From NCBI GenBank assembly GCA_025667525.1, contig CM046881.1, forward strand, positions 500,423,627-500,487,626: DNA of 64,000 nt, in the 5' to 3' direction. The DNA comes from Glebionis coronaria. Taxonomy: Eukaryota > Streptophyta > Magnoliopsida > Asterales > Asteraceae. Positions 37,280 to 49,870 of this stretch are shown here, piece by piece. Every line of letters begins with the position of its first letter. Positions within the stretch are counted from its first letter, which is position 1. A model generated the notes under the pieces. It did no database searches. It worked only from the letters and a program-made list of their open reading frames with translations, and was not told the DNA's origin. A program made the translations under genes and the position numbers.

Positions 37280-40200
37280 TTAAGGCTCTTTCTCAGCTTC
37301 TTCCTCATCTTTCAAATCCTTGAGTTGTTGTTTAACCATTCTGATCAACTCCAAAGCATCAACAGATTCTTCTGTAACTTCCAATTGTTGTTCCAACATT
37401 CTTTCCAACAATCTTCTCTTAAATGGATAACTCTTCTCTTGTAGCATATAGTAGGTAACATCATCTATATCCAAAATATGTAATACACATGACCTATAAT
37501 ATCTCCAGTAACTAGGAACTTGATTCTCTAATTCCTTCAACATTTCTTGATCACAGTTGTGTGGTTCATAAATGAAGAGAACTTCCCTATACAATAGTGA
37601 TACTTCATTTTTACCTGCATTGGCTTCTTGAACTAATCTGAAAAGATCCTAAATATCTTGTTTGTCAAGAATGTGAAGAATATCTTCCAAAAGTTTGAAT
37701 ATTCTTGTTGTGCCATCAGTTCTTTAAATTCCATGATCTTCCAGTCCTTGATCCATAGAGTATATCCATCTAGCAATAGATGATCTCTTTCCAAAAATCT
37801 ATGTATCAATACATTGATCTTCAAATTTTACTATCTTCAAGTACTTCTTCAAGCTCTCATCATCATCACTATCTTCTGCTGTTGACTTAGCCCTCTTGGC
37901 TTTCTGCTTTCTCTTTGTTGATCTTTTCCTTTTAACAACCTTGGAGGTTCCTTCAAATTCTGTTGAACCCTCTTCCAAGTTTGTATGTACCGTTTCTTTA
38001 GTATGTACTGTTGACTGTGTATGTACTGCTTGTACATTTTCAGTCTGAGCAATATCTTGAGCTTTATCTCCTTCATTCATTCTTTGAGCAGTCTCTTCCT
38101 CCTTTGAACTTACCTTCTCCTTTCTATTCTTCCTCACATAATTGGTCTTGATAGTTGGAGATGTATTTGTAGGTTCAGCAGTACTTGGCTTAATTTTAGG
38201 AGCACTTCCAAATTGCCTTTGTTGTTTCAGATGTCTTTTATGTCTTTCAACAGCCATTCTATCTACTTCAGATCCAATCTCAACAAAATTCAATTTAGTT
38301 CTCTTATGTTGCTCATACAAAGTCCTGATTTCTTCAAAATTCTTCTTGACCAGCTGAATATGAGTGAAACCCTTAACTTTCTTGAGAAAGTTCATCATTT
38401 GATTCCTAATCTACATGGTAGTTGGAGGCTTAATCTTTTCTCTTCTTCCCTTTTCAGCAAAGAATCTTTGTTGCTCCCTTACCAAATCATCAATCAATTT
38501 TGATTTCTCTTCTTCATCATAAGCATCTCTCTCTTCAGCTATCAATGAGTCTGCAAGAAGCTCACTTGCATGTAACTCAGCTTGAATCCTATCATACTCT
38601 TGTATGTTCCATTCTTGCTGTATTCTCTTAGCTTCTAGCAAATGCTGCTTAGATTTAAGTTCGTCTTGTAAGTCTTCTTCACGAATCTGAGCTTGCATCC
38701 TAAGAGCATATTCCTCATCATGGTCTAATTGATTAAATCTATACATGACTTTGCTTATATCTTCATCTGAATCACTTTCATTTTCAGATTCTGATAGTAT
38801 TTGCTTCTTCCCCGTATCATTTGGATTAATCTTAGGTAGCTTCTTCTTCAGCTTGGAAGGTCTTTCCTCTTCAACTTGCTGTTGAATAACTATACCTTTA
38901 GTAGGGTGTGAAGCTTGAACTTTCTTACCTTTAGTTTGATCCTTTTTGGCAAGAACTTCTTGTTGTGTCTTCTTCTCTGCCTCTGCTTGTTTTGCTTTCT
39001 TAGCTGAATTCTTCTCTCTTAAGTCAAGCAGTATTTGGGCTAAAGTCTCATCCTGTCCAAAAGAAGATTGACTTTCTAGTGAATGATGATCACCAGCGGT
39101 ACTTGCGATCGGCTTAGTTGTCTTAGCAGTACTTGGGTCTTCAACAATGTCAGCAGTACTTGCAACTGGCTTAGTTGGCTTAGCAGTACTTGGATCTTCA
39201 ACAATGTTGACTTCAGCAGTATTAGACACATTTGTTCTTTAATCACTTGTGTATCTCCAAATACTCTTTCTTCCACTGAAGCTATCTTTTCAACTTGCAC
39301 CTCTTTAGTCTTGTCTGATCTAATGCTCATTCTTGATCTAGACAATACTTGCAATGACTGTTTCTTGTGAAACCAAATTTGTCTTTGTGGTGGTGGAGTT
39401 GAAGATACAGGAAATTGAACATTTATTTCCTCCAACTTCTCATAGAAAGTACTCCAATTCACTTGAAGTGGTGATTGAGGTGTTGGTGCTGGCTGAGTTA
39501 CCATCATTTCTTCAACTTGTGGATCCTCACGAGTAGGATGTGGTTCTTCCTGTTGAAACTCCATGTTTGTAGGTTCATCCACACTAGTCTCTAAACCAGT
39601 TCCATCTTCATAAGTCCCAATGACATCTTTATCCAGCTCAAAATTGATGTCATTTCCAGAGATCCTTGTCTGATTATCGGAAGAAGGTGGTTGTTCTTCA
39701 TAATTCCTCCACTGTTTGGTTGCATTCAGTTGCCTTTTCTTGTGGTTTCTGAATCTTTGCTTTTTAAGTGTAGCTTTTCTAAATAGATCTATGTTGCCTC
39801 ATCCAAGGTGATACTTTGTTCCTTAACTTGATTAGGCTACCTTCCCATTCAGCAATTTTCTTGTCTTGAACAAGTTTTTCTTTTTGCAACACCTGTACCT
39901 GTTGGGACAAACTAGTACACAAAGCAGTTAAATTTGCAACATCCACCACCTCTGGTGCTTGTGCTGGTGGTGAACCACTAGCAGCAATAGAAGCAGCATG
40001 TGTATGGATCATCTCATCAGTATTTAGTGGAGCACCAATATTATGAGAAGAAGATTGTGAATCTATTAGGGAATGGGAACTCTGGTGAGAAGGAGTTTGC
40101 TAAGAAGCACTAGCATTGCTAGGTTCCTCACCTTCTTGGTTGGCAGGTTGGGCTAACATATGAGCAAACAATAGTGTAACTATTTTTGTAAAGGCATTGC

Positions 40201-41325
40201 CTTGTTTGGTCAAGAAAGAGAAAGTTCTAATAAGTGTGTAAACACTTATCCTTTTGCCACTAAAATCAAGGAAAAACAAGACCAAATCATGTGTTTTATA
40301 TCGTTAAAGTCGAAATTACGCGTGGTTTTGTGTTTTTGTGTTTAAATAGGTACAAATGATCAAAAGGAGAGAAAACACGGGATTTCACGGTCAAATGTTG
40401 AAGAAAAGTCCAAGAATAAGACCAAGACAAAATCAAAAGACCAAAAGTGTGCCGACGATCACGAAAACCGTTTAAACCAACACGAGTTTGAAGAAATGAT
40501 CAAAGAAGCCGAATTGAAGTTCGAGTTTTAACGGATTTTATTTTTTGAAGATATTCGAGCCAAGTGGGTCCCACATTTGGTTAATGGGCCCAAAAGCCCA
40601 TTCGGTGTTTAAAGTTTTAAGACGGATGGGACTTGTGTGATAAATGGGCCAAGCCCATTTACTTAACAAATTAAAACGGAGGACATATATTTTTGCTAGT
40701 AAAAAATAAACGGGTCAAAGCCCAAATGAATAAAGGGGTCGGTTGGTCAAAGTTGTCAACTCTCAAACTCACTCCCTCAGTCATTCGTTCATTCATCCCA
40801 TAATTTCTTTTTAATTCACCACAAATGGAATTCATTTTATTGGGCAAAGCCCATAACATGGGGCGGTTACATTTAACCTGGTCAAATTCAATACCCCACA
40901 CACGCATCATCAAACCCCCTCTCACACGTGTTATTCCCTCTTAGCCTCCTCCCACACACAATAAAAACTAATTACCCCACTCTTCTTTTTTTTATTTCAT
41001 TCGATAATAACAAATATAAACCCACTCATCTCCTACTTTTTCTTCCCCAATTTTCGCAGACACCCACCATTCCCTGAAACCCTAAAACTTAACTGTCAAA
41101 ACAATTAACCACTATTTTTTGGGGCTTTTTACTGCAGTGGTTAATTCATATCAAAACAAATAAATCCCCCCAAAAATCGCATCAAGCACAATGGTGGTCC
41201 AAATCGTGACACCCTGGCAATTCGTGGTCAAGACTGATTCTCAGCCGTTCGATGTGAAGAAAAAGAGAGAGAAGAAATCAACGATCAAGATTCAAGAACG
41301 TGGGCACCAAGATTAGGGTTTGCCT

Positions 41326-41332
41326 ATATAAC
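41326..41332 (+). promoter_or_regulatory. TATA box of the N1 5' LTR
   Basis: TTTGCCTATATAACCCCCAAATC resembles the core promoter of the Tat LTR (CTGCCTATATAAGGAACCC). The copy in the 3' LTR is at 48407-48412. Confidence 0.6.
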
Positions 41333-41611
41333 CCCCAAATCATTGTGTAAAAGAGGAATCCATCTAAGCTTTTCATTATTTTTTTTTCTCAGTTTTTAAT
41401 TAATTAATTTTAGGAGTAGATTTAATTAGATTTTATTTTTTGCAAAATTAGAATAGGTTTAATGTAATCTTTAATTTCCAGTTTATGTAATTTAATTTTG
41501 AATTAATGAAAAATTAGTTTTATCATTTTCGGCTCATTTTTAATTTCTGTCAAATCTTCAGTTACTGTTACTCTATTAAAATTTGTTAGCTACTGTTTTT
41601 GTTGTTATCAT

Positions 41612-41731
<120 letters not shown>

Positions 41732-42748
41732 GTTACTGTTCGGAATAATATTAGTCACTGTTCGAAGAGATTTTTGGCTTGGTACTTGTTGATGTTCGAG
41801 TTAATGTTGATGAATTGAGGTGGTGATATGTGCTTCGGTTCACAATGTGGCTCAGCGCCAACCTTCGACCCAACGGTTCCTCCAAAAAGGTGTTAATCTC
41901 TTTTCTCTTTTAATTTTTGGTTAAGTTTTAGTTTAAGGTTTTAATTTGTTTATGTTTTTATGTTCATGTTTTTTTTTTGTTTGAATCTGGTTTTAATTGA
42001 TTGGATTGGTTATGCTTAATGTTTAATGTTTCTAATTGATTTTGTTTACTATCTTTTTTATCTGCTTAATATACTAAGTTTTGTTAAAGTTTTCGGTATA
42101 AGATTATTTGCTCATTTCCGATATTTTTAAGTCTGCTTATTTTGTTGATTAAGTTTTAGTTTGCTGAATTGTCTTGAAATTCTGAATTGAGTAGTGATTA
42201 GTCATAGGATTCGTAGCTTATTCAGCTTATTTTCTTTCTGCTTATTAGAACTTTTTGGTTGGGCTGCGTTGCTTATTTGGTTTTCAGTTTATGGGGTTTG
42301 GGTTGTTTTATCAGCTTATTTAGTTTAGTATAAGTCTAGCTTAATCTTATTTAGGTTTGCTTCATCAGATCATTTGGCTTATGATTTTGTTATTGCTAGT
42401 TTGCTTAATTTTCTCTTTTGCTATTCTGCTTTTAGCCTGTGTAGTTTTTTTTATCTCAGCTTATTACTGCCATTCGTAGCTTATTAGTGATTATAGCTTT
42501 TTAGCTTTTTAGTTTATTGCTTTTATCTGCTTAATAAGTTAGTGAATCGGCTTATTTGATTTTATAATTTGCTTTAATCCTGTTTTAACGATCTAGCTTA
42601 TGTTGGTTTGTTCATATATGCTTAATAGCTTAGCTTTGATGCTTGTTTGGTCTGGTTTATTTGCTGAGTTACATTGCTGTAGTAATAACAGACATACTTG
42701 TCGGTTAGTTTAAAATCTGTCCAAAAAAAATTAAATAGCATAATTTCG

Positions 42749-42815
42749 TCTGGGGTGGGATTCGAACCCAGACCTCTTGTTCCCCAGTCCAACGCCACAA
42801 CCAACTCTTCCAGTA
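42749..42815 (-). repeat. tRNA-derived (SINE-like) segment in the N1 5' LTR
   Basis: The minus strand carries a perfect Pol III B box, GGTTCGAATCC, about 35 bp downstream of an A-box-like GTTGGTTGTGGCGTTGG. The layout matches the head of a tRNA-derived SINE. No clear SINE tail or target duplication was found. The other LTR has the same segment, so it was present before N1 inserted. Confidence 0.6.
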
Positions 42816-43379
42816 CTACTTTTGTGTTTTATTTTGTTTTAGTCAATTAATATAGGTTAATTAAATTCGGCCTGTTTACTTATTTAAGTTTAATAAACGT
42901 TTTAATTATATTTATTTTAAAGTTTTATTAATAATTTTTCTTTTATTCAGTTTTATAAAAATATAAAAAAAAATAAAAGACAAAAAATATTTTATTTACT
43001 TTCTTTAAAAGTTTAAATTAGTTTACTTTGTTTTAAAATAGTTTTTATAAAATTTCATTTAAAAGTTAAATTAGTTTTTAAGTTTTATATTTTTTTTTTA
43101 TTTTTTTAATTAGTTTAAATTAATTTTAAATTCAAGTTAAGCTTTATATTTTCAACTAGTTTTAAATTAGTTTTTAAATTTAATTAGTTTTAAAATAGTT
43201 TTATTTTTATTAGATTTTAATGTTAATTAGTTTTTAAATAGTTTAAAAATACCAAAAATACTTTTTAAACCAAAAACAAGTAATCTCTACGATAAAATTG
43301 AAAATCAATTCGAGTGAGTCGAGGAACGATAAACGATAATAGAAATATAAAAAAGGGTAACAAAATCTATTTTTCAAAA

Positions 43380-43393
43380 TGGCGCCGCTGCCG
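43380..43393 (+). promoter_or_regulatory. Primer-binding site of N1
   Basis: TGGCGCCGCTGCCG lies 3 bp after the LTR. It is close to the Athila primer site and to that of E1. Confidence 0.7.
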
Positions 43394-43768
43394 CTTCGCT
43401 CGTACGATTGACGATTTTTCGTATAGACGTTTGGATTTTGGGATCCGTTCTTTTTGAACGTTACGTTTCTTGCAACAAAAATCAAAAACACAAAAAAATC
43501 AAAAACTTAAAAATACAAAAAATTAAAAAAATCACAAAAGCAATTTCTTTCCTAAGAATTGCACCAAAAAAATTAAAAAAATCCAAAAGTAATACTTTTT
43601 CCTAAAAGTATTACACCAAAAATATTACGTATTAGTGTTAATTTTTAGTTCGATTTCTTTCGATTTTTCGTGTGTATATATATTTTTTTCTAAAAAATAC
43701 AAAAATATTCTTCTTTATCCTCTATCGGGTTTAGTTCTTTTCTCTACCCCTCTTATTTATAATTCTTC

Positions 43769-45325
43769 ATGGATTCGCCTTGTGTTCGGTGTGGGAGACC
43801 ATGGCATGGTTTTCAAACATGTCAATGGTGTATTTGTGAGCGGTGTGGTTTCGATATCAACAATACACAATTTGGATTTTGTCCATTTTGCAATTCAACG
43901 AATTCGTACTTCTCCTCTTACAATACTTTCTCCCCCCCTCCCGTCTATGACAATCCCTATCCGCAACATGAACCGGGTTTTTCCCAATACCCGTGTTGCA
44001 ATCATTGTGGGGGCCCTCACGATACTTCTTATTGTCAACCAATGAATTATGAGCCACATCCGTGCTATAATTCCGGTTTTCAAAATTTTGAACCCCCACA
44101 TCCCACCATCAATCATCAATCCTCTCAGAGAATTCAACAAATCAATGCTTTGAATGACGAAAGAAAAGCCCTTCTTTTGGAACTTCATGACGGCTTAATT
44201 CGATTGACCGAGACTTTGGAGGAGCAACAACGACAACGACAAGAGCAAGTATCTAATCTTAGTGATTATACTCCTCCTCTTGTGCGTTCTTACTATTATG
44301 ATGATGATGACGATGAGAATACTATTTCTTGGAATGATCTTTGTGCTCAATGTCCTAGTGCAATTGTAATTCCTTCTCTCAACTTGCCGGCTCTCGAGCC
44401 TAAGGATTCTACCACTCCTATTCTCGATTCTTCCACTACGGAGCCCGATGCCTCTCTCATCATGGGGGATGAGGGTCTTATCACTATTCCTTGTGACGAG
44501 ACTCTTATTCCAATCCAAAGTGAGCCTACGGTTGCTTCCGATAGTGACGATGAGTGCGAATCTCTTTATAGTGATGATTCATTACCTCCCACCGACATCT
44601 TGGGAGACGATTCTTTGGCTTTCTCTAATCCCATTTTTGATCTCGATGATGATTTTACTTCTAGTGATGACGAGTCACTATCCGATGAAGACGTTCCGAA
44701 GGAAAATTTCAAGATTTATTCGAACCCTTTATTTGATTTTGATGACGCCTACATCTCTAGTGAGGTGAATCCTCTCTTTGAAGAGGGGATTGAGGACATT
44801 GATAGCTCCGACTCTATTGCTATTGATGAGCATTCTTTGTTAGCCATGCCACCTCCCATCGTAGAGGAGGTGGAGAGATTTGACCCTACTTTCCGTTTGA
44901 TTCGGTCTGGTGAGGTGACGCGGGTGGTAGATATGTCTTCTGATATTTCTCATATTATGTTGCCACCCCGTCTTACCGCGTGCACACCCAAGCAGGTGAT
45001 GTATCATTTTTACTCTCCTCATTTCATACCGGGAAATGAGGATGAGTGCTTTGACCCGGGAGGTGACATTGACCAATCTATTATTGACACCTTTACGGCT
45101 TTGCCGAATAGTGACCATCCATTGTCTTTGGGGGATGACAATTTGTCTCCTTTACCCACCCCACCTCCCGTGGATCACGACCTCACATACTTCTCGTATG
45201 TTGAGCGGACTTTTCTCCCATCCAAGACTTATCCTCCTGCCTCTCATTTATTATGTTCATCCGGGACCGAGGATAAGATTTTTGATCCCGGTATAACATT
45301 CGAGGCTTCCCCATGGACCATTTAA
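43769..45325 (+). CDS. N1 cysteine-rich, acidic, coiled-coil protein (518 aa), Gag-like
   Basis: Intact frame from ATG 43769 to TAA 45323-45325. The N-terminus holds a retroviral-type zinc knuckle, C5-X2-C8-X4-H13-X4-C18, then further pairs C21/C23/C26 and C38/C41 that could form a second zinc site. A second knuckle, CNHCGGPHDTSYC (residues 77-89, CX2CX3HX4C), has the shorter spacing of Athila Gag fingers. Residues about 115-165 form a coiled coil. The middle (170-340) is strongly acidic with SDDE repeats, and the C-terminus has FDPG twice (near EDECFDPGGDI and EDKIFDPGITF). There is no capsid, protease or RT domain I can name. I recall similar single ORFs in Asteraceae. RNA binding is inferred from the knuckles only. 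Confidence 0.75.
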   Translation: MDSPCVRCGRPWHGFQTCQWCICERCGFDINNTQFGFCPFCNSTNSYFSSYNTFSPPPVYDNPYPQHEPGFSQYPCCNHCGGPHDTSYCQPMNYEPHPCYNSGFQNFEPPHPTINHQSSQRIQQINALNDERKALLLELHDGLIRLTETLEEQQRQRQEQVSNLSDYTPPLVRSYYYDDDDDENTISWNDLCAQCPSAIVIPSLNLPALEPKDSTTPILDSSTTEPDASLIMGDEGLITIPCDETLIPIQSEPTVASDSDDECESLYSDDSLPPTDILGDDSLAFSNPIFDLDDDFTSSDDESLSDEDVPKENFKIYSNPLFDFDDAYISSEVNPLFEEGIEDIDSSDSIAIDEHSLLAMPPPIVEEVERFDPTFRLIRSGEVTRVVDMSSDISHIMLPPRLTACTPKQVMYHFYSPHFIPGNEDECFDPGGDIDQSIIDTFTALPNSDHPLSLGDDNLSPLPTPPPVDHDLTYFSYVERTFLPSKTYPPASHLLCSSGTEDKIFDPGITFEASPWTI

Positions 45326-45366
45326 TCCGGGGACGAGTCAGGCTCGTGACTCGGTTAACAAAAACA

Positions 45367-45389
45367 AGCGCTTCTCGGGAGGCAACCCG
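45367..45389 (+). promoter_or_regulatory. Conserved post-ORF hairpin 1 in N1
   Basis: Starts 42 bp after the ORF stop. TCGGG and CCCGA pair around the loop AGGCAA (5 pairs). It differs from the E1 copy (20627-20649) at one base within the 23, which is in the stem and stays paired together with the base after the block. Confidence 0.6.
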
Positions 45390-45680
45390 ATTATCTATCT
45401 TTTATTTATTTATTTTCTACAATAAGTGTAGGGGGAGCCGTGTAGGTTGTTTGTTTTGTGTATTGTGATTGTGTAGGGACATGTGCTTTGATGATCCACT
45501 TTTGGTACTTTTGACGTGACCCGTGTTACCCGTGTACCCGGTTCCTTCAATAAGTTTTTGCTATTGTGATTCTATCTTAAAACGAATAAATGTAATCACT
45601 TTAGTTGTCCTTTCCTTAGCTCGATTTAAACAACGCACTCAATGTCCTAAGTGTAGGGAAGTTTATTCTCCCATATGCTT

Positions 45681-45700
45681 AAACATTGAGGGCAATGTTT
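45681..45700 (+). promoter_or_regulatory. Conserved post-ORF hairpin 2 in N1
   Basis: AAACATTG pairs with CAATGTTT around an AGGG-type loop over exactly 20 bases, followed by CTTAAGTGTAGGGGGG. The E1 counterpart is 20901-20920. Confidence 0.6.
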
Positions 45701-47294
45701 ATCTTAAGTGTAGGGGGGATTTCTATCGAAATTTTAGTGGCCTTTTCCATGAATTTGACCCCATTTTTACCGGAAAAATTTAAAAATTTTTCAACGTTTT
45801 TTCAAATTTTTGATCTATTTTGGCCTTGTAGTATTTTCATTTAATTTATTTCCTTTTGTCATTGCATCATATTAATAATTTTCTATTTTCAAGAATAAAA
45901 ATAAATAAATGAATAAAATGGTTTTAACAAGTTTAGATGTCTTTGATATATTAGGCCCGTCGTGAATATTTTGACTCAACCCGAGTTTACTTATCCAAGT
46001 TTACTCTAGCTATTATCCTTAACCATATGGACCTTAATTGGTTTATTAGGCTAAGCATCCACGAGTCTCATTCCTTGAGATTTTAAATTGTGGAGAACGA
46101 GAGATGATAGAGTTAATTATAAGTTTGGTATTCTTTCATTAACTTATGTGAGTTAGTTATGAGCTTTTTCTCCCATCACTTGTTAATAAATATATTTGCA
46201 ATAAATAAGGTTGTACGATTTAAAAGGTTACTTAGCTTCTAGCACAAGATCGTTTAAAAGTTGCTCGGTATTAATTAGAGTTCATAGCCAAGGCATAACT
46301 TATTGAAACGGGACGCGAAGATTGGCTTATCCAAAAAGGCCCTAACAAGGCATGAGGATACCCGAGTCCAAAAAGGCCCTAACAAGGCATGAGGATTCAC
46401 TTTTTGCTAAAGATCCTAAGATGATGTGAAGATCATTAATCCAAATCAATATGAAGGATCAAGACACACGACGAGAAGCAATTACTCCCCTAAAGATCAT
46501 GGAGAAGTCTATCCAAAAAGACCCTAACAAGGTATGAGGATAAATAGATCCAAGTCCGAAAAGGAGGCGGATCGTTGTATATCAAAATCCTAAATAAAGA
46601 AGAGGATAAAGGAAGAAGTCGTGGTCAACGTTTGAAGCATCTTTCACTCCTAATGAAGATGTATACCAAAATGAAGAGAAGACCATAATTTCAAGATCGT
46701 CTCTCAAGATTTGAAGTTTGAAGTACAAGCCAAATATCGGTCCGAGAAAGGTCTCAAATCGTGAAACGAGTTATGCCAAGATATGAACTTTTTGAGGTTT
46801 CGAGAAGCAGTTTTAAAAGATTTTGTCCTTTAGCTAACTATTGATTAAATCGTCCCACTTTATTTTCGGCCTAAATAAATTATCGAAATAAGTAAAAAAT
46901 GCATCCTCGTGATCATTCAAGACAAAAATAAAATACAAGAGATACACCGTAGGAATAAGGGGGTCTAAGTGATTAACTAAACCACATGAGTAAGTGTTAG
47001 TGGTGCTAACTTGTAATAACAATGATCTCGTTTTTATGCTTGGTATGGGGAACGTGAAACTTGAGGATGATTAATATTCATGACACCAAAGCCCTAATTT
47101 AAGTCTTGGACTTCTTAACGAGTTTCTTCCATCGAATAATTTCCAAGTTAATATATCGTTATAACTTTTGTTTCCTTTTAAGTTTTTATCTTTTCATTGT
47201 AGTAGTATTAATAAAGGCCAAGATGGATTAATAATGAGGAAAATGTAACTTTTTGCTTTGAAATAATGCATTGCATGGGGTCATTGCAATGGTC

Positions 47295-47308
47295 AAGTGT
47301 AGGGGATT
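47295..47308 (+). promoter_or_regulatory. Polypurine tract of N1
   Basis: AAGTGTAGGGGATT directly precedes the 3' LTR. A CATTGC/GCAATG inverted repeat (47269-47291) lies just upstream. Confidence 0.7.
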
Positions 47309-48692
47309 TAATAAGTGTGTAAACACTTATCCTTTTGCCACTAAAATCAAGGAAAAACAAGACCAAATCATGTGTTTTATATCGTTAAAGTCGAAATTAC
47401 GCGTGGTTTTGTGTTTTTGTGTTTAAATAGGTACAAATGATCAAAAGGAGAGAAAACACGGGATTTCACGGTCAAATGTTGAAGAAAAGTCCAAGAATAA
47501 GACGAAGACAAAATCAAAAGACCAAAAGTGTGCCGACGATCACGAAAACCGGTTAAACCAACACGAGTTTGAAGAAATGATCAAAGAAGCCGAATTGAAG
47601 TTCGAGTTTTAACGGATTTTATTTTTTGAAGATATTCGAGCCAAGTGGGTCCCACATTTGGTTAATGGGCCCAAAAGCCCATTTGGTGTTTAAAGTTTTA
47701 AGACGGATGGGACTTGTGTGATAAATGGGCCAAGCCCATTTACTTAACAAATTAAAACGGAGGACATATATTTTTGCTAGTCAAAAATAAACTGGTCAAA
47801 GCCCAAATGAATAAAGGGGTCGGTTGGTCAAAGTTGTCAACTCTCAAACTCACTCCCTCAGTCATTCGTTCATTCATCCCATAATTTCTTTTTAATTCAC
47901 CACAAATGGAATTCATTTTATTGGGCAAAGCCCATAACATGGGGCGGTTACATTTAACCTGGTCAAATTCAATACCCCACACACGCATCATCAAACCCCC
48001 TCTCAGACGTGTTATTCCCTCTTAGCCTCCTCCCACACACAATAAAAACTAATTACCCCACTCTTCTTTTTTTTATTTCATTCGATAATAACAAAGATAA
48101 ACCCACTCATCTCCTACTTTTTCTTCCCCAATTTTCGCAGACACCCACCATTCCCTCAAACCCTAAAACTTAACTGTCAAAACAATTAACCACTATTTTT
48201 TGGGGCTTTTTACTGCAGTGGTTAATTCATATCAAAACAAATAAATCCCCCCAAAAATCGCATCAAGCACAATGGTGGTCCAAATCGTGACACCCTGGCA
48301 ATTCGTGGTCAAGACTGATTCTCAGCAGTTCGATGTGAAGAAAAAGAGAGAGAAGAAATCAACGATCAAGATTCAAGAACGTGGGCACCAAGATTAGGGT
48401 TTGCCTATATAACCCCCAAATCATTGTGTAAAAGAGGAATCCATCTAAGCTTTTCATTATTTTTTTTTCTCAGTTTTTAATTAATTAATTTTAGGAGTAG
48501 ATTTAATTAGATTTTATTTTTTGCAAAATTAGAATAGGTTTAATGTAATCTTTAATTTCCAGTTTATGTAATTTAATTTTAAATTAATGAAAAATTAGTT
48601 TTATCATTTTCGGCTCATTTTTAATTTCTGTCAAATCTTCAGTTACTGTTACTCTATTAAAATTTGTTAGCTACTGTTTTTGTTGTTATCAT

Positions 48693-48698
<6 letters not shown>

Positions 48699-48781
<83 letters not shown>
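48699..48781. repeat. (TA)n microsatellite in the N1 3' LTR
   Basis: About 83 bp of TA, shorter than in the 5' LTR, so the run has changed length since insertion. Confidence 0.95.
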
Positions 48782-48783
<2 letters not shown>

Positions 48784-49802
48784 GTTACTGTTCGGAATAA
48801 TATTAGTCACTGTTCGAAGAGATTTTTGGCTTGGTACTTGTTGATGTTCGAGTTAATGTTGATGAATTGAGGTGGTGATATGTGCTTCGGTTCACAAGGT
48901 GGCTCAGCGCCAACCTTCGACCCAACGGTTCCTCCAAAAAGGTGTTAATCTCTTTTCTCTTTTAATTTTTGGTTAAGTTTTAGTTTAAGGTTTTAATTTG
49001 TTTATGTTTTTATGTTCATGTTTTTTTTTTTTTTTTTGAATCTGCTTTTAATTGATTGGATTGGTTCTGCTTAATGTTTAATGTTTCTAATTGATTTTGT
49101 TTACTATTTTTTTTATCTGCTTAATATACAAAGTTTTGTTAAAGTTTTCGGTATAAGATTATTTGCTCATTTTCGATATTTTTAAGTCTGCTTATTTTGT
49201 TGATTAAGTTTTAGTTTGCTGAATTGTCTTGAAATTCTGAATTGAGTAGTGATTAGTCATAGGATTCGTAGCTTATTCAGCTTATTTTCTTTCTGCTTAT
49301 TAGAACTTTTTGGTTGGGCTGCGTTGCTTATTTGGTTTTCAGTTTATGGGGTTTGGGTTGTTTTATCAGCTTATTTAGTTTAGTATAAGTCTAGGTTAAT
49401 CTTATTTAGGTTTGCTTCATTAGATTATTTGGCTTATGATTTTGTTATTGCTAGTTTGCTTAATTTTCTCTTTTGCGATTCTGCTTTTAGCTTGTGTAGT
49501 TTTTTTATCTCAGCTTATTACTGCCATTCGTAGCTTATTAGTGATTATAGCTTTTTAGCTTTTTAGTTTATTGCTTTTATCTGCTTAATAAGTTAGTGAA
49601 TCGGCTTATTTGATTTTATAATTTGCTTTAATCCTGTTTTAACGATCTAGCTTATGTTGGTTTGTTCATATATGCTTAATAGCTTATCTTTGATGCTTGT
49701 TTGGTCTGGTTTATTTGCTGAGTTACATTGCTGTAGTAATAACAGACATACTTGTCTGTTAGTTTAAAATCTGTCAAAAAAAAATTAAATAGCATAATTT
49801 CG

Positions 49803-49870
49803 TCTGGGGTGGGATTCGAACCCCAGACCTCTTGTTCCCCAGTCCAACGCCACAACCAACTCTTCCAGTA
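49803..49870 (-). repeat. tRNA-derived (SINE-like) segment in the N1 3' LTR
   Basis: Same as 42749-42815, with one extra base near the B box. Confidence 0.6.

Larger units (their letters stand above)
45326..47294 (+). other. N1 3' untranslated region
   Basis: No gene. It contains hairpins at 45367-45389 and 45681-45700, polypurine-like AAGTGTAGGG tracts at about 45424, 45650 and 45706, and three copies of a 28 bp unit (CCAAAAAG.CCCTAACAAG...ATGAGGAT) starting at 46331, 46368 and 46513. Confidence 0.65.

Noticed and set aside
40671..40925. 84-codon minus frame repeated at 47752-47994
   Set aside because: Lies in the N1 LTR upstream of the TATA box in both copies; LTR duplicate with no family match.
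42622..42804. 60-codon minus frame beginning MVVALDWGTRG
   Set aside because: Reads through the tRNA-like segment; such frames are a common by-product of B-box sequence.
42749..42815. Functional tRNA gene
   Set aside because: B box is perfect, but the acceptor and anticodon arms do not pair well; a SINE-like head is the better reading.
43635..44045. 136-codon plus frame overlapping the N1 ORF
   Set aside because: Overlaps the cysteine-rich ORF in another frame and has no features of its own.
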